Source of the DNA: Cellulosimicrobium protaetiae
GTDB lineage: Bacteria > Actinomycetota > Actinomycetes > Actinomycetales > Cellulomonadaceae
Assembly: GCF_009708005.2 (NCBI RefSeq)
Contig: NZ_CP052757.1
Span: 620,001 to 684,000 of the forward strand
Direction: 5' to 3'
Length of the DNA stretch: 64,000 nt
Every line of letters begins with the position of its first letter. Within the stretch, counting starts at the first letter, position 1. Shown here piece after piece: positions 42,269 through 53,109 of the stretch. The notes beneath the pieces were generated by a model. The model was not told the origin of the DNA. It saw only the letters and a list, made by a program, of their open reading frames with translations, and searched no databases. A program made the translations under genes and the position numbers.

Positions 42269-45031
42269 ATGCCGTCCCCCGCGTCACCCCGCACGTCGCT
42301 GCGCATGTCGAGGTCCGCCGCGGCGCTCGCGGCGGTCGTCGCGCTCGTGCTCGCCCTCGGCACCCTGCTCGCGCTCGCCGCGGTCGGAGCCCTGCCTGCC
42401 TCCGCGCAGGTCGAGACCGGGCGGCTCTCGCTCTTCAAGCGCATCGAGAACCTCGACACCGGCTCGTCGGAGGGGCGGCGCGAGCTGTGGACGATGCACG
42501 CGCGCAACGTCGAGACCGGTGCGGTCATCGAGGGTGACGGGCTCAACGGCGTCCAGTCGCTCGAGGTCCCGGCGGGCACGTACCGGATCTGGGAGACGGG
42601 CGGCGTCGCGGGCTTCCGGTTCCAGAACTGGAACTGCGGCGGGGAGGACATCCTCGACCCCACGCCCGACGTCGTCGTGCCGCCCGGCGGCACGCTCACG
42701 TGCACGGTGGACAACGAGGCGATCTCCCCGACGCTCACGCTCGTCAAGGCGGTGGTCGGGGGCACGGCGTCGCCCGAGGACTGGACGCTGCGCGCGCAGG
42801 GGCCGTCGTCGATCGCCGGGCCGTCCGGGTCCGACGCGGTGACGGACCAGGCCGTCCGCATCGGGCAGTACACCCTCTCCGAGGAGGGCGGGCCAGCCGG
42901 CTACCGCGACGACGGCTGGGTGTGCGAGGGCGCGGAGGTCGTCGGCAGCACCGTGACGATCGACCTCGCCGACTCGGTGACGTGCGTCGTCACCAACGTC
43001 GCGCCGGTGGTGCCGACCGTGCCGACCCTGACGCTCGTCAAGGAGGTCGTCGGCGGACCGGCGGTGGCCGGGGACTGGACGCTCACGGCGGAGAACGGCA
43101 CGACGACCGTCACCGGGACCACGGGGGACGCGGCGGTCACCGCGGCCGAGGTGAGCCCCGGGAGGTACACCCTCTCCGAGGACGGCCCGGCCGGGTACGA
43201 CGGCGCGTGGTCGTGCACGGGCGCGACGTCGGGCGACGGCTCGGACGGCGCCGTGACCGTCGCGGAGGGCGACGACGTCGTGTGCACCGCGACGAACACC
43301 TGGGCCGGCGCGACGCTCACGCTGACGAAGGAGCTCGAGGGCGAGCTGTTCGCCCAGCCCTCGCACTGGACGCTCAGCGCGACCGGCGAGCCGACGCCCG
43401 GCGACGTGGTGACGGTCAGCGGCCCCTCGGGCTCCCCGGCCGTGACGGACGCGTTCGTCCCCGCCGGCGACTACACGCTGAGCGAGGACGGGTGGAGCGG
43501 CTTCGAGGCAGGGCCGTGGGAGTGCACGGGCGCCACGGTCGAGGGCGACGTCGTGAGCATCGGCGAGGGCGCCGTCGTCGGCTGCACGATCACCAACACC
43601 GCGCTGCCCTCGCTCCTCACGCTCGTCAAGGTGGTCGACGGCGGCCCGGCCGCACCAGAGGACTGGACCCTCTCGGCCACGGGTCCCCAGGCCGACGGCG
43701 GGACCGGGACGATCTCGGGGCCCTCGGGCAGCGTCGCGGTGACGCAGGTCGACGTCGGGGAGGGCGTGCACACGCTCGCCGAGTCGGGCGGGCCGCCCGG
43801 GTACGAGTCGGAGGGGTGGGCGTGCGAGGGAGCGCTGGTCCAGGACGGCCCGAGCGTCGTGATCGGTGCCGACGAGGACGTCGTGTGCACCGTGACGAAC
43901 ACCTACGTCGAGTCGACCCTCACGCTCGTCAAGGTCGTCGCCGGCGGGTCGGCGGACCCCGCCGCGTGGACGCTCAGCGCGACCGACGCGGCGGGCGAGA
44001 CGGTGGCGGAGGGCGCTGCGGGCGGCGCCGAGGTCACCGACGTCCCGCTGCCGCCGGGCGCCTACGACCTCGCCGAGTCGGGCGGCTACGGCGGCTACGT
44101 GTCGGAGGGATGGACGTGCGGGCCCGCGCCGGTCGAGGGGTCCACGGTGACGCTCGGCCCCGGCGACGACGTCACGTGCGTCGTGACGAACCGCGCCGAG
44201 CTGCCGCACCTCACGCTCGTCAAGGAGCTCGACGACCGCGGCTACACCGGCGACGTCGTCGCGACCGACTGGACCCTGACCGCCACGGGCGAGGGGCGTG
44301 AGATCGCGGGTGTCACGGGCTCCGCCGACGTCTCGCACGTCGGCGTCGGGCCGGGGCGCTACGTGCTGGGCGAGTCCGGCGGCCCCGACGGATGGACCGC
44401 GCTGCGTTGGGTATGCGACGAGGCGCGCGTCGTGCAGACGCCCGGTTCCGGCGGCGCGCTCGTGTCGACGGTCGTCGTCGAGCCGGGCGACGACGTGACG
44501 TGCACGGTCACCAACCACTGGCTCGCCGGCACGCTGACGCTCCACAAGGAGGTGGTCGACGACGCCGCGCCCGCCGACGACTGGCAGCTCACCGCCGCGG
44601 GGCCCACGGCGATCTCCGGCTTCGACGGGAGCGAGGACGTCACGCTCGTCCCGGTGGCGGCCGGGACGTACGACCTCACCGAGTCGGGCAGTGACTGGGA
44701 CTACACCCAGGAGGGGTGGGTGTGCGACGGCGGCACGCTCGTCGACGTGGACACCGTGCGGGTCGACGACGGCGCGGACGTCGACTGCACCGTCGTGAAC
44801 ACGGTCCTCGTCCCGCCGAACCCCACCCCGACCCCGACCGACCCGACGGCGCCACCCACCGACGGGCCGACGTCGGACGTCCCGGAGCCGGACGGCACGT
44901 CGACCCCGGGAGCGACGCCCGGCAACGACCTCGCCGCGACCGGGACCGACGTCGTCGTGCTGCTCGCGGCGGCCCTCGTGGCGCTCGTCGTGGGCGGGAC
45001 GCTGCTCGGGGTCCGGCGCCGGCGCGGCTGA
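42269..45031 (+). CDS. Sortase-anchored surface protein with eight SpaA/prealbumin-like repeats
   Basis: 920 residues from the ATG at 42269 (GGAGG upstream); signal peptide ends near LPASAQVE. The body is eight domains of ~90 residues each, the last seven starting with TLTLVK..V..G and ending C(T/V)VTN, each containing a WTLSATG strand and an LxExG...Y..EGWxC motif. They resemble prealbumin/SpaA-like folds, with one internal cysteine pair per repeat. The C-terminus is a Pro/Thr spacer, the sorting motif LAATG, a hydrophobic helix and RRRRG. LAATG is typical of class E sortases of high-GC actinobacteria. Likely wall-anchored stalk or adhesin; no pilin motif or sortase gene is seen nearby. Confidence 0.85.
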   Translation: MPSPASPRTSLRMSRSAAALAAVVALVLALGTLLALAAVGALPASAQVETGRLSLFKRIENLDTGSSEGRRELWTMHARNVETGAVIEGDGLNGVQSLEVPAGTYRIWETGGVAGFRFQNWNCGGEDILDPTPDVVVPPGGTLTCTVDNEAISPTLTLVKAVVGGTASPEDWTLRAQGPSSIAGPSGSDAVTDQAVRIGQYTLSEEGGPAGYRDDGWVCEGAEVVGSTVTIDLADSVTCVVTNVAPVVPTVPTLTLVKEVVGGPAVAGDWTLTAENGTTTVTGTTGDAAVTAAEVSPGRYTLSEDGPAGYDGAWSCTGATSGDGSDGAVTVAEGDDVVCTATNTWAGATLTLTKELEGELFAQPSHWTLSATGEPTPGDVVTVSGPSGSPAVTDAFVPAGDYTLSEDGWSGFEAGPWECTGATVEGDVVSIGEGAVVGCTITNTALPSLLTLVKVVDGGPAAPEDWTLSATGPQADGGTGTISGPSGSVAVTQVDVGEGVHTLAESGGPPGYESEGWACEGALVQDGPSVVIGADEDVVCTVTNTYVESTLTLVKVVAGGSADPAAWTLSATDAAGETVAEGAAGGAEVTDVPLPPGAYDLAESGGYGGYVSEGWTCGPAPVEGSTVTLGPGDDVTCVVTNRAELPHLTLVKELDDRGYTGDVVATDWTLTATGEGREIAGVTGSADVSHVGVGPGRYVLGESGGPDGWTALRWVCDEARVVQTPGSGGALVSTVVVEPGDDVTCTVTNHWLAGTLTLHKEVVDDAAPADDWQLTAAGPTAISGFDGSEDVTLVPVAAGTYDLTESGSDWDYTQEGWVCDGGTLVDVDTVRVDDGADVDCTVVNTVLVPPNPTPTPTDPTAPPTDGPTSDVPEPDGTSTPGATPGNDLAATGTDVVVLLAAALVALVVGGTLLGVRRRRG

Positions 45032-45096
45032 CCGGGATGCCGCAGCATGCCGCGGCTCGCCGCGCGGCGCCCGCCCCGCCGGGCTACTGTCCTGCC

Positions 45097-45804
45097 GTGG
45101 CCGACGAGGGCGAGCGGGTCCAGCAGACCGAGCAGACCGGGCGGGTCGAGCGGACCGAGCCGGCTGAGACGGCGCAGCACGGCGAGCACGCGCGGCGGTC
45201 GTGGCGCGAGACCGTGACCGTGGTGCTGCTCGCGGTGACGGCCGTCCTCACGGCGTGGAGCGGGTTCGAGGCGAGCAAGTGGGGCGGCGAGATGTCGATC
45301 GCCTTCTCGCGCGCGTCGACCCAGCGCATCGAGGCGTCGACGGAGCGCGCGCACGCCGACACCGCCCGGTCCATCGACCTCCAGGTGTTCAGCCTGTGGC
45401 TCGAGGCGTACGCGACCGGGGACACGGAGCTCGAGGAGTTCACACGCGCGCGCTTCACGCCCCACTTCCAGCCCGCGTTCGACGAGTGGCTCGCGTCGCG
45501 CCCCCTGCAGAACCCCGACGCCGCCCCGAGCCCGTTCGCGCTCGACGCCTACGTCCCGCCGGGCGCGGTCGAGGCGGTCGAGGCCGACGAGCGGGCCGAC
45601 GCCCTCTTCGCGCAGGCGCTCGTCAACAACCAGCGGGGCGACAACTACACGCTGACCACCGTGCTCTTCGCGCTCGTGCTGTTCTTCGGCGCGTTCGCGG
45701 GCCGGTTCCGCTCGGAGCGCGCCTCCTGGGCCATGGTCGGGCTCGCGTGCGTGGTCCTCGTGGTCGGCATCGTCTTCCTGGCGACCTTTCCCAAGATCGT
45801 CTGA
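45097..45804 (+). CDS. DUF4337-like membrane protein
   Basis: 235 residues from the GTG at 45097. It follows TACTGT (45085-45090) by 6 nt, indicating a leaderless transcript; an in-frame ATG at 45037 would overlap this -10 and is less likely. A helix at ~30-50 (VTVVLLAVTAVLTAWSGFEASKW), a long soluble middle with coiled-coil character (RASTQRIEASTERAHADTARSID), and two C-terminal helices (TVLFALVLFFGAFAGRF, WAMVGLACVVLVVGIVFLA). This layout fits the DUF4337 family, of unknown function. Confidence 0.65.
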   Translation: MADEGERVQQTEQTGRVERTEPAETAQHGEHARRSWRETVTVVLLAVTAVLTAWSGFEASKWGGEMSIAFSRASTQRIEASTERAHADTARSIDLQVFSLWLEAYATGDTELEEFTRARFTPHFQPAFDEWLASRPLQNPDAAPSPFALDAYVPPGAVEAVEADERADALFAQALVNNQRGDNYTLTTVLFALVLFFGAFAGRFRSERASWAMVGLACVVLVVGIVFLATFPKIV

Positions 45805-45847
45805 CGCCGCGGTCCCCAGGCGCCCGCGGGCCTCGTAGCCTGGGGCG

Positions 45848-46402
45848 ATGCAGACCTTGACGACGCCTCGGCTCACCCTCCGCCCGTGGCAGCCCGACGA
45901 CGCCGACGCCATCCTCGACATCTACTCGCGCTGGGACGTCATGCGGTACATCGGCGTGACGCCGCGCGTCCTGGAGCACCGCGACGAGGCGCTGGAGCGG
46001 GTCGAGCGCTGGGCCGCCGCCGACGACGGTACGCACGGGGTGTGGGCCGTCGTCCCGCGCGAGGGCGAGGGCACGGGCCTGCCCGACGGCGCGCCCGTGG
46101 GGACCATCCTGCTCAAGCTCATCCCGGCGTCCGGCACGGGCGACCCGTTGCAGCCGTCGGCCGACACGGAGATCGGGTGGCACTTCCACCCCGACGTGTG
46201 GGGCCGCGGGTACGCGACGGAGGCGGCGGCCGCGGTGCTCGCGCACGCGTTCGAGCGCGGGCTCGACCGCGTCGTCGCGGTGACGCACGCCGACAACGCG
46301 GCGTCGCAGGCGGTGTGCCGACGGATCGGCATGACCCACCGCGGCACGACCGACGCGTACTACGACACGACGTGCGAGCTGTTCGACGTGACCGCGCCCT
46401 GA
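45848..46402 (+). CDS. GNAT acetyltransferase, RimJ/RimL-like
   Basis: 184 residues. Starts TPRLTLRPWQPDDADAILD, typical of RimJ-like GNATs; acetyl-CoA motif HPDVWGRGYATEAAAAVLAHAF; C-terminal DNAASQAVCRRIGM. Probably acetylates an amino group of a small molecule or protein N-terminus; substrate unknown. The ATG lies 6 nt after TAGCCT, so the transcript is probably leaderless. Confidence 0.85.
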   Translation: MQTLTTPRLTLRPWQPDDADAILDIYSRWDVMRYIGVTPRVLEHRDEALERVERWAAADDGTHGVWAVVPREGEGTGLPDGAPVGTILLKLIPASGTGDPLQPSADTEIGWHFHPDVWGRGYATEAAAAVLAHAFERGLDRVVAVTHADNAASQAVCRRIGMTHRGTTDAYYDTTCELFDVTAP

Positions 46403-46420
46403 CGGAGCACCCCGTCAGGG
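46397..46420. terminator. Bidirectional terminator between GNAT and TetR genes
   Basis: CCCTGACGG (46397-46405) and CCGTCAGGG (46412-46420) form a 9-bp stem with a 6-nt loop. It overlaps the stop codons of both convergent genes. Confidence 0.55.
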
Positions 46421-46993
46421 CACCCGCGTGAGGCGCCGGACCGCGCCGAGGACGTCGACGTCGTCGTGCGGCTCGGTGTCGAGCGCGCGGTGGATGGTCA
46501 TGCCCTCGATGAACGCGTCGAGCACGCGGCACGTCGCGGGGTCGAAGTGCCGGCCGAGCGCGTCGCGGCTGCGGCGCATCCACGCGTTCGTCAGCGTCCG
46601 GAAGGCCGGATCGCGCGCCGCGAGCGTGTAGAGCTCGTGCGAGAGGACGAGGTCGCGCTGGGTCGCGAACACGTCGTGCGTGATGAGCGTCGTGACCGCC
46701 TGCACGGCCTCCTCGGGCGTGCGTGCGTCGCTCATGCGGCGCTCGAACTGGGCCGCGGCGTCGCGCGTGAACCGGCCGAACGCCTCGCGCAGCAGCTCGT
46801 CCATCCCGGCGAAGTGGTACGTCATCGACCCGAGCGGGACGTCGGCCGCCGCCGCCACGCGCCGGTGCGACGTCCCGGCGACGCCGTGCTCGGCGATGAC
46901 GTCGAGGCACGCGTCGACGATGCGGTCGCGCCGCTCGGGGTCGTGGCGACGGGCGCGGGGTGCCGACGCGGTCGGTGCGGCGGACGCGGTCAT
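46415..46993 (-). CDS. TetR-family regulator of the MFS/acetyltransferase operon
   Basis: 192 residues. N-terminal HTH: RIVDACLDVIAEHGVAGTSHRRVAAAADVPLGSMTYHFAGMDELLREAF. The ligand domain is generic, with LSHELYTLAARDPAFRTL. It is the third gene of an operon with the acetyltransferase and MFS genes (3-nt gap), so it probably represses its own operon through the palindromes at 48947-48980. Confidence 0.85.
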   Translation of the reverse strand: MTASAAPTASAPRARRHDPERRDRIVDACLDVIAEHGVAGTSHRRVAAAADVPLGSMTYHFAGMDELLREAFGRFTRDAAAQFERRMSDARTPEEAVQAVTTLITHDVFATQRDLVLSHELYTLAARDPAFRTLTNAWMRRSRDALGRHFDPATCRVLDAFIEGMTIHRALDTEPHDDVDVLGAVRRLTRVP

Positions 46994-46996
46994 GGG

Positions 46997-47584
46997 TCAG
47001 ATGTTCTCGCGGATCACGCGCGCCGGGTTGCCCACGGCCACGACGTTCGCGGGCAGGTCGCGCGTGACGACGGAGCCCGCGCCCACGACCGTGTTGTCGC
47101 CGATCGTCACCCCGGGGCACACGATCACGCCGCCGCCGAGCCACACGTTGTCGCCGAGCGTGATGGGCTCGGCCGCCTCGAGCTTGTCGCGTCGCGGCTG
47201 CGGGTCGACGGGGTGGGTCGGGGTGAGGAGCTGGACGTTCGGCCCGATGAGGCAGTCGTCGCCGACCGTGATCGCCGCGACGTCGAGCGCGGTGAGCCCG
47301 GAGTTCACGAACGTGCGCGCGCCGAGGTGCACGTTGCTGCCGAAGTCGACCGCGAGCGGGGGCTTGACCGACGCGCCCTCGCCGAGCGACCCGAGGAGGT
47401 CGGTGAGGATCTCGTGCGCCGCGTCGTCGTCGCCGTCGAGCACCGCCCGGTGGTACGCGTCGACGAGGCGCATGCCCCGGTGGACGCCGCGCGCGATCTC
47501 CGGGTCGTCGGCGACGTACAGGTCGCCCGCGGCCATGCGCTCGTAGCTCGTGCGGTCGTCGCCGGCGAAGTAGTCGGTGGTCAT
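46997..47584 (-). CDS. Maltose/galactoside O-acetyltransferase family
   Basis: 195 residues. N-terminal helical cap (TSYERMAAGDLYVADDPEIARG), then a left-handed beta-helix with hexapeptide repeats (ITVGDDCLIGPNVQLLTPTHPVDP, TLGDNVWLGGGVIVCPGVTIGDNTVVGAGSVVT); catalytic histidine in TPTHPVDP. Transfers acetyl from acetyl-CoA to sugars. It overlaps the MFS gene by 4 bp (ATGA), which suggests acetylated sugar export or detoxification by the paired transporter. Confidence 0.88.
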   Translation of the reverse strand: MTTDYFAGDDRTSYERMAAGDLYVADDPEIARGVHRGMRLVDAYHRAVLDGDDDAAHEILTDLLGSLGEGASVKPPLAVDFGSNVHLGARTFVNSGLTALDVAAITVGDDCLIGPNVQLLTPTHPVDPQPRRDKLEAAEPITLGDNVWLGGGVIVCPGVTIGDNTVVGAGSVVTRDLPANVVAVGNPARVIRENI

Positions 47585-48942
47585 GCGGTGGCCTCCTCGG
47601 GGGCGGTGGTCGTGCGGCGGTCCGGGTCATCATGCCGGTCCGGGGCGTGGGGACGGTCGTGGTCGACGGCGTCGGGCCGGGCCGCCGGGCGACGACGCGG
47701 GGCGAGCACGCCCGCCAGGAGCACGACGACGACGCCCGCGAGCGGCAGGACGAGCAGCCCGGCGCGCAGGCTCGCGGCATCGGCGACGAGACCGACGATC
47801 GGCGGCGACAGGAGGAACCCGAGGCGCATGAGCCACGACACGAGCGTGAGGCCGGTGCCCGCGCGCAGGCCCGGGAGCTCGTCGGCCTGCTGCATCGCGG
47901 CGGGGACGAGGGTCGCGACGCCGAACCCGGCGGCGGCGAACCCGGCGATCGTGCCCGGGACGGACGGGAACGCGAGCGCGAGCCCCGTGCCGAGCGCGAC
48001 GAGCACGCCCCCGGTCCGGGCGACGGCGCGCTGCCCGAACCGGTCGACGAGCCGGTCGCCCACGAGGCGGCCGACGAACTGGGCGCCGACGAGCGCGACG
48101 AACCCGGCCGCGGCGATCGTCGCCGGTGCGCCGAGCGACCCGGAGAGGTAGACCGCCGCCCACGTGCTGCCCGCGTCCTCGACCAGGGTGCCCGCGACGG
48201 CGACGAGCACGAGGGCGGCAAGGACGGCGGCCGTGCGGGCGCGGGACGTGCGCGCCGCGGCTGCGTCGGTGCCGGCTCCCGAGAGGCCGGTGCCGGCGGG
48301 GGCGCCGGGCGAGGCGCTCGCTCCGGCTTCGGCGGTGGCGCCGTCGGGCACGTCGCCGTCCAGCCCGGGCAGGCACGAGCGCAGGGCCACGAGCGCGACG
48401 ACCGAGAAGAGCGCGCCCGTGACGGCGAGGTGCGTGCCCAGCGGCAGGTCGAGGGCGATCGCCGCGGCGGCCATGCTGCCCCCGATGACGGCGCCCACCG
48501 ACCAGAGCGCGTGGAACCCGTTGATGATCGAGCGTCCGTAGAGACGCTGGACGCGCAGGCCGTGGGCGTTCTGCGCGACATCGGTGAAGGAGTCCATCGC
48601 TCCCGCGACGAAGAGCGCGAGCACGAGCAGGGGGAGCGCGGGTGCGAGGCCGGCGAGCAGGATGCCGGCGGCGGTGAGCACGGTGCCCGCGACCGCGACG
48701 CGCGCCGAGCCGAACCGGCGCACGAGCGCCGCCGCGGCGAGACCGGCGGTGATCGCCCCCGCGGGGAAGGCGGCGACGGCGAGACCGTACGCGGCGTTGC
48801 CGAGGTCGAGGCCCGCCTTGATCTCGGGGTAGCGCGGCACGAGGTTCGCGAGCAGGGCGCCGTTCGTCAGGAACAGCGCGGCGACGGCGACCCGGGCGCG
48901 ACGGACGTCGGGAGCGGGTCGCGCGAGCACGGTGGACGACAT
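47581..48942 (-). CDS. MFS transporter of the TetR/acetyltransferase operon
   Basis: 453 residues with about twelve helices and a low-complexity central loop (~205-245). Motifs include ANLVPRYPEIKAGLDLGNAAYGLAV, FTDVAQNAHGLRVQRLYGRSIINGFHALWS and GRLVGDRLVDRFGQRAV, similar to FucP/sugar-efflux-like members and to the transporter at 12651. Probably exports a sugar derivative made by the downstream acetyltransferase; substrate not proven. First gene of the operon. Confidence 0.82.
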   Translation of the reverse strand: MSSTVLARPAPDVRRARVAVAALFLTNGALLANLVPRYPEIKAGLDLGNAAYGLAVAAFPAGAITAGLAAAALVRRFGSARVAVAGTVLTAAGILLAGLAPALPLLVLALFVAGAMDSFTDVAQNAHGLRVQRLYGRSIINGFHALWSVGAVIGGSMAAAAIALDLPLGTHLAVTGALFSVVALVALRSCLPGLDGDVPDGATAEAGASASPGAPAGTGLSGAGTDAAAARTSRARTAAVLAALVLVAVAGTLVEDAGSTWAAVYLSGSLGAPATIAAAGFVALVGAQFVGRLVGDRLVDRFGQRAVARTGGVLVALGTGLALAFPSVPGTIAGFAAAGFGVATLVPAAMQQADELPGLRAGTGLTLVSWLMRLGFLLSPPIVGLVADAASLRAGLLVLPLAGVVVVLLAGVLAPRRRPAARPDAVDHDRPHAPDRHDDPDRRTTTAPEEATA

Positions 48943-48946
48943 GCGG

Positions 48947-48980
48947 ACGATCGTACACACGATGCGTACGCTCGTACACA
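48947..48980. promoter_or_regulatory. Two operator-like palindromes upstream of the MFS operon
   Basis: ACGATCGT at 48947-48954 and GTACGCTCGTAC at 48966-48977, with the direct repeat CGTACACA at 48952 and 48973 (21 nt apart, two helical turns). Probable binding sites for the TetR protein encoded at the end of the operon. Confidence 0.6.
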
Positions 48981-49115
48981 TTGGCGCTGCGTCCGCCCGG
49001 GGCGCGTCATCCCGCCCGCCGAACCCGGGGATGTCGCCAGGACTCGACGCCTGATCAGCCCACGACCCCGGGTTCGCCGCGGGCCGCCGTGACCGTCCCG
49101 CGCGCGGGGGGCGGG

Positions 49116-49937
49116 TCAGGTGCCGGGCGTCGCGTGGACGAACCGGACCAGCTCGTCCGCCATGGCTGCGGGCTCCCACGAGTGGTCGGCGCCCTCGACC
49201 TCCCGGAGCTCGCCGTGGGGTACGGCGGCGACGACCTTCTTCGCAGAGACGGGCATCACGGGGAACGTCGTCGTCCCGTAGGTCGCGAGCACCGGGACGT
49301 CGACGCTCGCGAGCGAGCCGTCCTCGAGCGCGGCGGTCGCCCACACGAGCGACCGCCCGTCGGCGCGCTGGCTGCGCGACCCGCGCGCGAGCTGCTCGAA
49401 GTCGGGGGAGCGGCGCATGTCCTCGAGCCACTCGGGCGGCATGTCCATCATGAACTGCTCGGTCGCACCGACGACGTCGCCCGCGTCGAGCCGGCGCTCG
49501 AACTCGTCGATCCACTCCGTCGTCGTGGCCAGGTCGTCGCCGAGCGGCGCCTCCCACAGCACGAGCCCCGTGACGGGCAGGCCCGCGTGCGCGGCCGCGA
49601 GCGAGATCGCGCACCCCGACGAGTGCCCGCACAGCACCGCGCCGCGCCCGGTCCCGCCGTCGGCCACGGAGATCGCCGCCGCGACGGCCGTGAGCTCGCG
49701 CTCGAGGTCGAGCACGCCGTCGGCCGGGCTGTCGCCGCGGCCGAGGCGGTCGAACACGACGGTCGTCACGCCGTGCTCGGAGACGCGTTCGGCCGTCTCG
49801 GTCGTCACCGGGTCGATCGCGCGGTACGGCCCCGCTCCCGCGACGAACACGAGGCCCGGGCCCTCGCCGCGGAGGTCGTAGGCGACGGTGTCGCCCCGGC
49901 TGGTGGTGACGTGGCCCGTGGTGACGTGGTCGGTCAT
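49116..49937 (-). CDS. Alpha/beta hydrolase
   Basis: 273 residues from the ATG at 49937; the frame continues upstream but without conserved sequence. Nucleophile in CGHSSGCAIS (GHSSG), histidine in GADHSWEP, and a helical cap region (WIDEFERRLDAGDVVGATEQFMMDMPPEWLEDMRR). Similar to small esterases or haloalkane/epoxide-type hydrolases; no specific activity assignable. Confidence 0.78.
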   Translation of the reverse strand: MTDHVTTGHVTTSRGDTVAYDLRGEGPGLVFVAGAGPYRAIDPVTTETAERVSEHGVTTVVFDRLGRGDSPADGVLDLERELTAVAAAISVADGGTGRGAVLCGHSSGCAISLAAAHAGLPVTGLVLWEAPLGDDLATTTEWIDEFERRLDAGDVVGATEQFMMDMPPEWLEDMRRSPDFEQLARGSRSQRADGRSLVWATAALEDGSLASVDVPVLATYGTTTFPVMPVSAKKVVAAVPHGELREVEGADHSWEPAAMADELVRFVHATPGT

Positions 49938-50063
49938 GGCTGCTCCTCCGGTTCGGTGCGGCGGCCGACGAAGGGCCTCCACGGGTGACGACCGACGGGA
50001 CGCCCGGGACTCATCGACACGCTCGACGAGGCGGCGCCGCGGGCAGCACCTAGGCTGGCGGGC

Positions 50064-52265
<2,202 letters not shown>

Positions 52266-52299
52266 CCCGCAAGTGGTGCCACGTGAACAGGAGATGACG

Positions 52300-52869
52300 A
52301 TGCTCGACGACGCGAGCGCACGCACGCTGGTGGTGGCCGCCGCCGACCGGCTGTTCTACGCCCGCGGCGTCCAGTCCGTGGGGATGGACGCGGTCCGCAC
52401 GGAGGCCGGGGTGTCGCTCAAGCGCATCTACGCGCTGTTCCCGTCCAAGGGCGACCTCGTCGTCGCCGTGCTGCGGCACCGCACGGAGCAGTGGGACGAG
52501 GGGATCGCCCGCGCGGCGGCCGGTGCCACCGCCCCGCGCGACCGGCTGCTCGCCGTGTTCGACTTCCTCGACGCCTGGTTCCGCGAGGACGGGTTCCGCG
52601 GGTGCGCGTTCATCAACTCGTTCGGCGAGCTCGGCGCGACCTCCCCGGCGGTCGCCGAGGCCGTGCGCGAGCACAAGGAGTCGTTCCAGCGGTACGCGCG
52701 CGGCGTCGTGCGCGAGGCCGGGCTGCCCGACGACGTCGCGCTCCAGGTCGTGCTGCTCGCCGAGGGCGCGCAGACGACGGCGGCCATCACGCAGGACGTC
52801 GACGTCGCGCGCCAGGCGCGCCGGGCGGCCGAGGCGATCCTCGACGCGGCGGTCCCGGCGTCGGCCTGA
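52300..52869 (+). CDS. TetR-family regulator, divergent from the hydrolase
   Basis: 189 residues from the ATG at 52300, chosen because CAGGAG is 6 nt upstream; the ATG at 52294 overlaps that site. HTH: ADRLFYARGVQSVGMDAVRTEAGVSLKRIYALFPSKGDLV. The ligand domain carries GFRGCAFINSFGELGATSP, seen in many oxidative or aromatic-compound TetR sensors. Probably represses itself and the hydrolase at 51347. Confidence 0.88.
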   Translation: MLDDASARTLVVAAADRLFYARGVQSVGMDAVRTEAGVSLKRIYALFPSKGDLVVAVLRHRTEQWDEGIARAAAGATAPRDRLLAVFDFLDAWFREDGFRGCAFINSFGELGATSPAVAEAVREHKESFQRYARGVVREAGLPDDVALQVVLLAEGAQTTAAITQDVDVARQARRAAEAILDAAVPASA

Positions 52870-52936
52870 CGCCTCCCGCCTCTCGCGCCGTCCGTCGTCG
52901 GCGCTGCTCCCGCCCCGACTGGTGCGTGGGCAGAAG

Positions 52937-52950
52937 TGGGAGCGATCCCA
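52937..52950. promoter_or_regulatory. CebR/CelR-like operator of the glucanase gene
   Basis: TGGGAGCGATCCCA differs at one position from the known CebR/CelR palindrome TGGGAGCGCTCCCA of actinobacterial cellulolytic regulons. It lies about 160 nt before the GH16 start. A second, weaker AGCGCT-centred dyad is near 52961-52976. Confidence 0.7.
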
Positions 52951-53109
52951 CGACACGCCGAGAGAGCGCTTGCTCGGCGTCGTCCCGCCACCGTAGGTTC
53001 ACGGACGGAGGGCCGAGGAACGGGCCCCCGCCCGGTGCAGAGTCGCGCCGAGAGCACGTCGCGCACCGTGGCGAGACGCAGGCGGCCCCGCCGCCGGACT
53101 GGAGGATCG

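Noticed and set aside
52961-52976. Second CebR box before the glucanase
   Set aside because: Only the AGCGCT centre matches; the arms are too degenerate to call.
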